The notes beneath the pieces are model-generated. The model was not told where the DNA came from, made no database searches, and was given only the letters and a program-made list of their open reading frames with translations. 26,438 nucleotides of DNA, from contig JAFWBZ010000195.1 in assembly GCA_017537105.1 (NCBI GenBank), positions 1-26,438 of the forward strand, given 5' to 3'. The position numbers were made by a program, and so were the translations under genes. Of this stretch, positions 21,047 through 26,438 are shown in pieces; the first letter of the stretch is position 1; every line of letters starts with the position of its first letter. The DNA comes from Clostridia bacterium. Its GTDB lineage: Bacteria; Bacillota; Clostridia; Christensenellales; Aristaeellaceae.

Positions 21047-21643
21047 GTGAAGACAATCAAGGACAAACAGCTGCTGGTGGGCGCGGACTTTGCGGGTTAT
21101 CCGCTGAAGGAGGCCGTGTGCGCGCACCTGCGGGCCAAGGGCTGGACGATCACCGACGTGGGCGTCACCGACCCCAACGTGGACGACACCGAAAACATGT
21201 TCCACCGCATCGGCCTGCGCGTGGGCGCGATGATCTCCGAGGGCGAATTTGAGCGCGCGCTGATCTTCTGCGGCACCGGCATGGGCATTCACATCGCGGC
21301 CAGCAAGTGCCCGCACGTCCACGCGGGCGTGGTGGAATCCGTTCCCGCGGCGCTGCGCGCGATCACCGGCAACGGCGTGAACGTGCTGGCCATGGGCGCG
21401 TTCTATGTGGCCCCGCAGATGGGCTGCGACATTGCGGACGCCTATCTGAACGCCGAGCTGGGCAGCGGCTACGAGTGGTGGCACAACTTCTACGAGTTCC
21501 ACAAGCTGGCCATCGACGAGCTGGAGGCCTTCGACTACGAGGAATACAAGAAGAACGGCTTCAAGATGAAGCACCTGGGCGACTATCCGCTGACCCTGGA
21601 CACCAAGGACGACCTGCGCTTCCAGCTGCGGGGCGACGATTGA
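21047..21643 (+). CDS. RpiB/LacA/LacB-family sugar-phosphate isomerase-like protein
   Basis: Protein of 198 residues from the ribose-5-phosphate isomerase B/galactose-6-phosphate isomerase family, which interconverts aldose and ketose phosphates. Family elements are LLVGADFAGYPLKEAV (9-24), ALIFCGTGMGIHIAASK with the catalytic-type Cys75, and GNGVNVLAMGAF. Two residues differ from RpiB. The His of the D-H-[AV]-G motif is Phe15, and the His of the 'HNDxNVL' segment is replaced (TGNGVNVL). There is also a C-terminal extension of about 50 residues (YEWWHNFYEFHKLA onward) beyond the usual 140-170-residue core. Start is GTG 21047, with AAGGAAAGGAAG at about 21028-21040. Its position between regulator 2 and transporter 3 suggests it acts on that transporter's substrate after phosphorylation, but no sugar kinase is in the window. 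Confidence 0.82.
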   Translation: MKTIKDKQLLVGADFAGYPLKEAVCAHLRAKGWTITDVGVTDPNVDDTENMFHRIGLRVGAMISEGEFERALIFCGTGMGIHIAASKCPHVHAGVVESVPAALRAITGNGVNVLAMGAFYVAPQMGCDIADAYLNAELGSGYEWWHNFYEFHKLAIDELEAFDYEEYKKNGFKMKHLGDYPLTLDTKDDLRFQLRGDD

Positions 21644-21720
21644 TGCGCCTCTCCGCTTCAACCGGCGATTTGTTGTTTGCCCCACAGGGGGTTGACATAA
21701 AGAAAAGGAGGAAGACCCAC

Positions 21721-22713
21721 ATGAAGAAGATTGTTGCACTGATCGTCGCCGCTCTGATGATGCTCACCTGCGTCTCCGCGCTGGCGGAGGGCTATGAGAT
21801 CGTCGTCGTCCCGAAGGATGCCTCGAACCCCTGGTTCGTCCGCATGAACACCGGCGTCGAGGAGTACGCTGCGGCCCATCCGGAGGACACCATCTATCAG
21901 AAGGGCACCCCGGAAATCGACCCCACCCTGCAGTATCAGCTGGTCATGGACCTGGTCGCCCAGGGTGTTGACGCCATCTGCGTGGTCCCCGTCGACCTGG
22001 AGTCCATCGAGCCCGCGCTGAAGGCCGCCCGCGAGGCCGGCATCGTGGTCATCGCCCACGAGGGCGCTGCCCTGGAGAATGTCGACTATGACATCGAGGC
22101 CTTCAACAACGAGCTGTACGGCGCGTTCATCATGGACAACCTGGCCGCCGCCATGGGCGAAGAGGGCATCTACACCACCATGGTCGCCGACCTGACCAAC
22201 GGCTCCCACAACGAGTGGGCGGACGGCGGCGTGAAGCGCGCCACCGAGGCCTATCCGAACATGACCCTGCTGGAGAGCGATCCCCGCGTCGAGTCCCACG
22301 ACAACGGCGATACCGCCTACAACGTGGCCAAGGAGCTCTTCAAGAAGTATCCCGACCTGAAGGGCATCATGGGCACCTCTTCCTTCGACGCCCCCGGCGT
22401 CGCCCGCGCCATCGAGGAGCTGGGCCTGTCCGGCAAGGTGTTCACCGCCGGCACCGGCATGCCCGGTGACAACGCCGAGCTGCTGAAGTCCGGCGCCGTG
22501 CAGTACCTGACGCTGTGGGATCCCGCGCTGGCCGGCCAGGCCATGGTTGCGCTGGCCCAGAAGCTGCTGAACGAGGAAGAGATCACCGCGCCCGTGGACC
22601 TGGGCGTGGAAGGCTACGAGGCGCTGGAGTTCAAAGAGGGCTCCGAGACCGTCCTGGAGGGCCAGGGCTGGATCACCATTACCGCGGAGAACGTGGATTC
22701 CTTCGGTTTCTGA
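21721..22713 (+). CDS. Sugar ABC transporter substrate-binding protein (Peripla_BP_4; RhaS/RbsB-like), system 3
   Basis: Exported solute-binding protein of 330 residues. The signal peptide is MKKIVALIVAALMMLTCVSALA, cleaved after ALA (22). MLTC is a poor lipobox because Thr precedes the Cys. The mature domain starts EGYEIVVVPKDASNPWFVRM, where the 'k...npwf..m..G' pattern is typical of rhamnose/ribose-type binding proteins. LVAQGVDAICVVPVDLESIEPAL, a GIVVIAHEG segment and GIMGTSSFDAPGVARAIEE follow. It ends NVDSFGF, like the NINDFDF end of the system 1 protein. Start ATG 21721 has AAGGAGGA at 21705-21712. The leader AAAAGGAGGAAGACCCA is shared with the system 2 binding-protein gene, so both are set for high translation. 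The ligand is unknown. Confidence 0.92.
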   Translation: MKKIVALIVAALMMLTCVSALAEGYEIVVVPKDASNPWFVRMNTGVEEYAAAHPEDTIYQKGTPEIDPTLQYQLVMDLVAQGVDAICVVPVDLESIEPALKAAREAGIVVIAHEGAALENVDYDIEAFNNELYGAFIMDNLAAAMGEEGIYTTMVADLTNGSHNEWADGGVKRATEAYPNMTLLESDPRVESHDNGDTAYNVAKELFKKYPDLKGIMGTSSFDAPGVARAIEELGLSGKVFTAGTGMPGDNAELLKSGAVQYLTLWDPALAGQAMVALAQKLLNEEEITAPVDLGVEGYEALEFKEGSETVLEGQGWITITAENVDSFGF

Positions 22714-22747
22714 TCGGCCTTCGAAAGCGGCAATACAAACCCATTCG

Positions 22748-22779
22748 GCTGGGGAGGGCTTCGGCCTTCCCCGGCTTTT
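22748..22779 (+). terminator. UUCG-capped hairpin after binding-protein gene (attenuator or stabiliser)
   Basis: GCTGGGGAGGGC (22748-22759), TTCG tetraloop, GCCTTCCCCGGC (22764-22775): a 12-bp stem with two G-U pairs and an extra-stable C(UUCG)G loop, followed by TTTT (22776-22779). The U-run is short, so termination is probably partial. That would favour binding protein over the ATPase and permeases. Confidence 0.7.
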
Positions 22780-22787
22780 GGTTCCAG

Positions 22788-22842
22788 TGGGAACAGAGAT
22801 GGGGGAACGGCGCGGCGCGACGTTCCCGGATCCCTGTTCCCA
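22788..22842 (+). other. Nested inverted repeats upstream of ATPase 3
   Basis: TGGGAACAG (22788-22796) is exactly complementary to CTGTTCCCA (22834-22842). Inside it, GGGAACG (22803-22809) is complementary to CGTTCCC (22821-22827). The result would be one long two-part hairpin ending 10 nt before the SD of the ATPase gene. The left arm can also pair with GTTCC at 22781-22785, giving an alternative small stem. Confidence 0.6.
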
Positions 22843-22865
22843 ACGAAGAAGAAGGGATGAAAGCC

Positions 22866-24350
22866 ATGTCTGAATACCTGCTGAGGGCGGTGGATATCGT
22901 CAAGACCTTCGCCGGCGTCAAGGCGCTGCAGGGGGTCTCGCTGGACATCAAGCCCGGCGAGATCCATTGTCTGGCCGGCGAGAACGGCTGCGGCAAGTCC
23001 ACGCTGATCAAGGTGATCTCCGGCGTCTACCAGCCGAATGCCGGCTATATCGAGTTCAACGGAAAGAAGTATACCTCCATCACGCCCCGGGAGTCCATCG
23101 CCATGGGCATCCAGGTCATCTATCAGGATTTTTCCATCTTCCCGAATCTGACGGTGATGGAAAACCTGGCCTTCAACACGGAGCTGGCGGCGGGACACAG
23201 GCTGGTCAACCGGAAGCGCATGCGCCAGATCGCCAGGGAGGCGCTGTCCAAGATCAACTTTGACGTGGAGCTGGACCGCCTGGTGGGCACGCTCTCCGTC
23301 GCCGAGAAGCAGATGGTCGCCATCTGCCGCGCGCTGATGTTCGATGCCAAGCTGATCATCATGGACGAGCCCACCACGGCGCTGACCAAGAAGGAGGTCG
23401 CGGCGCTGTTCGAGATCATCCTGAAGCTGAAGGCGCAGGGAATCGCGATACTGTTCGTCAGCCACAAGTTGAACGAGGTCTTCGAGATCTCCGAGCGGTT
23501 CACCATCTTCCGCTCCGGCCAGCTGATCGCCACCGGCAACACCAGCGACTTGGATGACAAAAAGTTCACCTACTACATGACCGGTCGCGAGTTCGAGGAC
23601 GTGAAGTTCAAGCCCTCCTTCGCGGCGGACAAGCCGGTGCTCGAGGTGAAGCACCTCACCGTGCCCGGCGCGTTCGAGGACGTGTCCTTCGCGCTGAAGC
23701 CGGGGCAGATCCTGGGCATCACCGGGCTTTTGGACTCCGGCCGCACGGAGCTCTCCCTGGCGCTGTTCGGCCTGCGGAAGGCCAGCGGCGGCGAGGTCCT
23801 GATGAAGGGCGAGCGGGTGGAGATCAACACGCCCCGGGACGCCATCGCGGCGGGCATCGGCCTGGTGCCGGAGGACCGCCTGAGCGAGGGCCTGTTCCTG
23901 CCCCAGCCCATTTCCGAGAACATTGTGATTTCGGAGATCGACGAGCTGTCCAGCGGCATCGGCGTAGTGGACCGCAAGCGCAGGCAGGGAGAAGTGGACA
24001 AGTGGGTCAAGGAGCTGGCCATCGCCACTCCAAACCCGGAAAACGCCTGTTCCACGCTGTCCGGCGGCAACCAGCAGCGCATCGTGCTGGCCAAGTGGCT
24101 GGCCTGCAAACCGGACGTGCTGATCCTGAACGGCCCCACCGTGGGCGTGGACATCGGCTCCAAGCACGACATCCACGCGATCCTGCAGGGGCTGGCCAAT
24201 CAGGGCATGGCGGTCATCATCATCTCCGACGACCTGCCCGAGGTGCTGGAGAACTGCTCCGACCTGCTGGTGATGCGCGCGGGCCGGATCGTGGCGCAGC
24301 TCGATCCCGCCACGACCGACGAGGCGCTGGTGCTCCAGCACATGATGTAG
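22866..24350 (+). CDS. CUT2 sugar ABC transporter ATPase (RbsA-like), system 3, with strongly degenerate NBD2
   Basis: Double-NBD ATPase of 494 residues. NBD1 is intact: Walker A GENGCGKST (38-46), family-type signature LSVAEKQ, Walker B LIIMDEPTTAL, H-loop FVSHKLNE. NBD2 keeps the canonical signature LSGGNQQ needed by the NBD1 site. Its own ATP site is decayed: the P-loop reads GLLDSGRTE (Asp290 where the family has Gly, Arg instead of Lys). Walker B reads VLILNGPTVGVDIGSK, with Asn422-Gly423 replacing Asp-Glu. The H-loop position is ISDDLPE. So a single hydrolytic site is expected. Start ATG 22866 is preceded by AAGGG about 9 nt upstream. An ATG at 22857 abuts that SD and is less likely. 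It is followed after 13 nt by the permeases. Confidence 0.93.
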   Translation: MSEYLLRAVDIVKTFAGVKALQGVSLDIKPGEIHCLAGENGCGKSTLIKVISGVYQPNAGYIEFNGKKYTSITPRESIAMGIQVIYQDFSIFPNLTVMENLAFNTELAAGHRLVNRKRMRQIAREALSKINFDVELDRLVGTLSVAEKQMVAICRALMFDAKLIIMDEPTTALTKKEVAALFEIILKLKAQGIAILFVSHKLNEVFEISERFTIFRSGQLIATGNTSDLDDKKFTYYMTGREFEDVKFKPSFAADKPVLEVKHLTVPGAFEDVSFALKPGQILGITGLLDSGRTELSLALFGLRKASGGEVLMKGERVEINTPRDAIAAGIGLVPEDRLSEGLFLPQPISENIVISEIDELSSGIGVVDRKRRQGEVDKWVKELAIATPNPENACSTLSGGNQQRIVLAKWLACKPDVLILNGPTVGVDIGSKHDIHAILQGLANQGMAVIIISDDLPEVLENCSDLLVMRAGRIVAQLDPATTDEALVLQHMM

Positions 24351-24363
24351 GGAGGTGCGGAGG

Positions 24364-25389
24364 ATGAAAGCGATTCGCAAGTTCACCGGCCGCGTGGAGT
24401 TCTATGTGGGCCTGGTATTCGTCGCGCTGTGCCTGCTGATCCAGGTGCGGTCCGGGCAGTTCTTTACGCCCAACAACCTCGTCGATATCCTGAGCGCCAT
24501 GGTGGTTCCGGGCATCTTTGCCATCGGCGAGTTCATGGTCATCGTCTCCGGCGGCTTCGACGTGTCCTTCCCCGCGCTGGCCTCCTTGGCGGCCTACGCC
24601 ACCACCAAGCTGTTGCTGGACGCCAACTATCAGGGCGGCGCGCTGCTGCCGCTGTGCATCGCGCTGGTCATCGGCGCGGTGCTGGGCGCGTTCAACGGCC
24701 TGTTCATCGGCTACTTTGAGCTCCCCGCCATGATCGTCACGCTGGGCACGTCCAGCGTGTTCAAGGGCTTCATGCAGGGCACGCTGAATTCCAAACAGCT
24801 GGCGGTCATTCCCCAGGGCATGCGCAGCTTCGGCACCTCGGCGCTGTTCGTGGCGAAGAACGCGGCCTCGGGCCTGACCTCCCGCATGCCGATGACCTTC
24901 CTATGCTTTGTGGCGGTGTTGATCATCGCCTGGTTCCTGCTCACGCGCACCATGTTCGGCCGCGGCATCTACGCCGTGGGCGGCAATGCCGTTTCGGCGC
25001 ACCGCGCGGGCTTCAACGTGAAGCGCACCCGGTTTTTCATGTTCGTGTTCGTGGGCATGATCTCCGCGCTGGCGGGCATGTGCCGCACCTGCATGATGCA
25101 GCAGATGCATCCCACCAACATGCTGGGCATGGAGATGAACATTATCGCGGGCGTCGTGCTGGGCGGCACGGCGGTCGTGGGCGGCAGCGGCACGCTGCTG
25201 GGCTGCATGCTGGGCACGGCGCTGATCGTGGTGGTCGAGAATTCCATGATCCTGATCGGCATTCCGACGGTGTGGAAGGACTTCTTCGTCGGCGCGCTGA
25301 TCATCGTCGGCACCGGCATTTCCGCGATGCGCGTGGCGAGGGCGAACCGGCCCGGCGCCCGCAGCCTGAGGAAGGAGGCGGCCAAGTGA
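24364..25389 (+). CDS. CUT2 sugar ABC transporter permease (RbsC family), system 3 subunit A
   Basis: Polytopic permease of 341 residues. A basic N-terminus (MKAIRKFTGR) leads into the first TM, VGLVFVALCLLIQV. The family signature is present but altered to GGFDVSFP. The ATPase-contact loop is GRGIYAVGGNAVSAHRAGF, and the late block is GGTAVVGGSGTLLGCMLG. Start ATG 24364 with GGAGG at 24351-24355, which directly follows the ATPase stop. A GTG at 24355 within that SD is in frame but unlikely. The C-terminus is basic (RANRPGARSLRKEAAK). It overlaps the next permease by 4 nt. Confidence 0.93.
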   Translation: MKAIRKFTGRVEFYVGLVFVALCLLIQVRSGQFFTPNNLVDILSAMVVPGIFAIGEFMVIVSGGFDVSFPALASLAAYATTKLLLDANYQGGALLPLCIALVIGAVLGAFNGLFIGYFELPAMIVTLGTSSVFKGFMQGTLNSKQLAVIPQGMRSFGTSALFVAKNAASGLTSRMPMTFLCFVAVLIIAWFLLTRTMFGRGIYAVGGNAVSAHRAGFNVKRTRFFMFVFVGMISALAGMCRTCMMQQMHPTNMLGMEMNIIAGVVLGGTAVVGGSGTLLGCMLGTALIVVVENSMILIGIPTVWKDFFVGALIIVGTGISAMRVARANRPGARSLRKEAAK

Positions 25390-26423
25390 ACGCTCTGACC
25401 AAATTCTATCGAAAGGACCGTCACATCGCCAGGCTGGTGTTCATGACCGTGATCTGGCTGGTGTTCATGGCGATCACAAAGTTTGACAAGTTCTACACCA
25501 TCGCGAACTTCCAGACCATCGCCGGCAAGTTCCCGGAGTTTGGCATCATGTCCCTGGGCGCGATGCTGTGCATGATCACCGGCGGCATCGACCTGTCCAG
25601 TGTGGGCGTCGCCAACCTGACCAGCATCCTGATGGCACTGTACATGCGCAGCCGAGCGGGCGAGAGCGGTCATGTTTCCGGGGTCATCGTGCTGGAGGTG
25701 CTGGTCTTCGCCGCGGTGATCGGCTGCGCCGCCGGCGCGCTGAACGGCGTGCTGATCTCCAAGATCCACATCCCGCCGATCCTGGCCACGCTGGGCGTGA
25801 ACCAGCTGCTCACCGGCATCGCGCTGGTGGTTACCAACGGCAAGGCGGTTTCCGACATCCCCATCGACTACTCCGCCATCATCAACCAGAAGCTCCTGAA
25901 GGTGGTGCCCGGCAAGCGCGGCACCGTGCAGGGCCTGATTCCGGTGCAGCTGCTGTTCTTCGTGGCGGCGGCGCTGCTGGTGTGGTTCCTGCTGGCGCGC
26001 ACCAGCTACGGCAAAAAGCTGTACCTGATGGGTACCAGCGAGAACGTGGCGCGGTTCTCCGGCTTGAAGGTGGACCAGCTGTTGATCAAGACCTACGCGC
26101 TCTCCGGCATACTGGCGGCGCTGGGCGGCATGATCATGCTGGCGAACTACAATTCCGCGCGTTCGGACTATGGAAGCGTCTACACGCTGCAGTGCATACT
26201 GATCGTTGTGCTCGGCGGCGTCAGCCCCACCGGCGGCAAGGGCAGGATCTCCGGCGTGATGCTGTCGATCATACTGCTCTCGCTGCTGGAGGCGGGCATC
26301 AATCGCTTCCCGCAGATCTCCAGCTACTACATCACCCTCATCTGGGGCGCGGTGCTGCTGCTGGTCATGGTGCTCAACTACTTCGCCGAGCATCCGCTGA
26401 ACCTGCGTCGCAGGACGGCATAA
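25386..26423 (+). CDS. CUT2 sugar ABC transporter permease (RbsC family), system 3 subunit B
   Basis: Second permease of system 3, 345 residues. It starts MNALTKFYRKDRHIARL and enters a first TM, VFMTVIWLVFMAI. The family signature carries one extra residue, GGIDLSSVG. The contact loop is GKKLYLMGTSENVARFSGL and the late block GGVSPTGGKGRISGVMLS. Start GTG 25386 shares bases with the upstream TGA (GTGA overlap). AGGAGG at 25373-25378 lies 7 nt upstream. The coupled heterodimer arrangement is the same as in system 1. Only 15 nt of window remain after its stop, so any following gene or terminator cannot be seen. Confidence 0.93.
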   Translation: MNALTKFYRKDRHIARLVFMTVIWLVFMAITKFDKFYTIANFQTIAGKFPEFGIMSLGAMLCMITGGIDLSSVGVANLTSILMALYMRSRAGESGHVSGVIVLEVLVFAAVIGCAAGALNGVLISKIHIPPILATLGVNQLLTGIALVVTNGKAVSDIPIDYSAIINQKLLKVVPGKRGTVQGLIPVQLLFFVAAALLVWFLLARTSYGKKLYLMGTSENVARFSGLKVDQLLIKTYALSGILAALGGMIMLANYNSARSDYGSVYTLQCILIVVLGGVSPTGGKGRISGVMLSIILLSLLEAGINRFPQISSYYITLIWGAVLLLVMVLNYFAEHPLNLRRRTA

Positions 26424-26438
26424 AAACATCCCCCGCCG

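Noticed and set aside
21692..21720. TTGACA at 21692-21697 upstream of the system 3 binding protein as a promoter -35
   Set aside because: The matching -10 would have to fall at the SD/start codon and no TATAAT-like hexamer is there.
1..26438. CRISPR arrays, tRNA/rRNA genes, insertion sequences, phage or toxin-antitoxin genes
   Set aside because: No regularly spaced repeats, cloverleaf sequences, transposase motifs or matching small gene pairs were seen on either strand.

Overview
The window is GC-rich bacterial DNA (judged by eye, not computed) with strong AGGAGG-type ribosome binding sites, consensus TTGACA/TATAAT promoters and tightly packed genes. The protein families (CUT2 sugar ABC transporters, LacI regulators, Gfo/Idh/MocA and SDR dehydrogenases, a C_GCAxxG_C_C redox protein, short 'MKK..ALA/E' signal peptides) suggest a GC-rich member of the Bacillota (Clostridia), probably an intestinal or rumen anaerobe. 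No rRNA or other phylogenetic marker is present, so this placement is an inference. No tRNA, rRNA, CRISPR array, insertion sequence or phage gene was seen.

Region 1 (1-10825, + strand) reads as one long catabolic operon whose start lies outside the window. It holds an AAC(3)-type N-acetyltransferase with a Cys-rich tail (5' end cut off), a sugar isomerase-like TIM barrel, a complete CUT2 transporter in the order ATPase-permease-permease-binding protein, an SDR dehydrogenase, a Gfo/Idh/MocA dehydrogenase, a NagA-like amidohydrolase and a secreted GH13 amylase.

Region 2 (10826-16929, + strand) is a LacI-regulated unit: lacI-type regulator, binding protein, permease, ATPase, permease. Three near-identical 16-bp operators (ATGGAACCGnTACCAC) sit at the regulator's own promoter and as a pair upstream of the binding-protein gene.

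Region 3 (16930-19043, + strand) starts at its own near-consensus promoter and holds an aldo/keto reductase, a VOC-family protein and a C_GCAxxG_C_C redox protein. It ends at a strong bidirectional terminator. Region 4 (19082-19837, - strand) is a single cyclase/kynurenine-formamidase-like hydrolase converging on that terminator.

Region 5 (19838-26423) diverges from the hydrolase: a second LacI regulator with a perfect promoter and a probable autoregulatory operator, an RpiB/LacAB-like isomerase, and a third CUT2 transporter in the order binding protein-ATPase-permease-permease.

The whole is a sugar or sugar-derivative utilisation island with three separate high-affinity importers. Each has two different permease subunits. 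The enzymes could acetylate or deacetylate, oxidise/reduce and isomerise the imported compounds. None of the substrates can be read from the sequence. The points most worth a second look are the duplicated C-x4-C-x2-C tail on the acetyltransferase together with a deacetylase in the same operon, the different degree of decay of the second nucleotide-binding domain in the three ATPases, the three-operator LacI circuit, and the altered active sites in the TIM-barrel and RpiB-like proteins.
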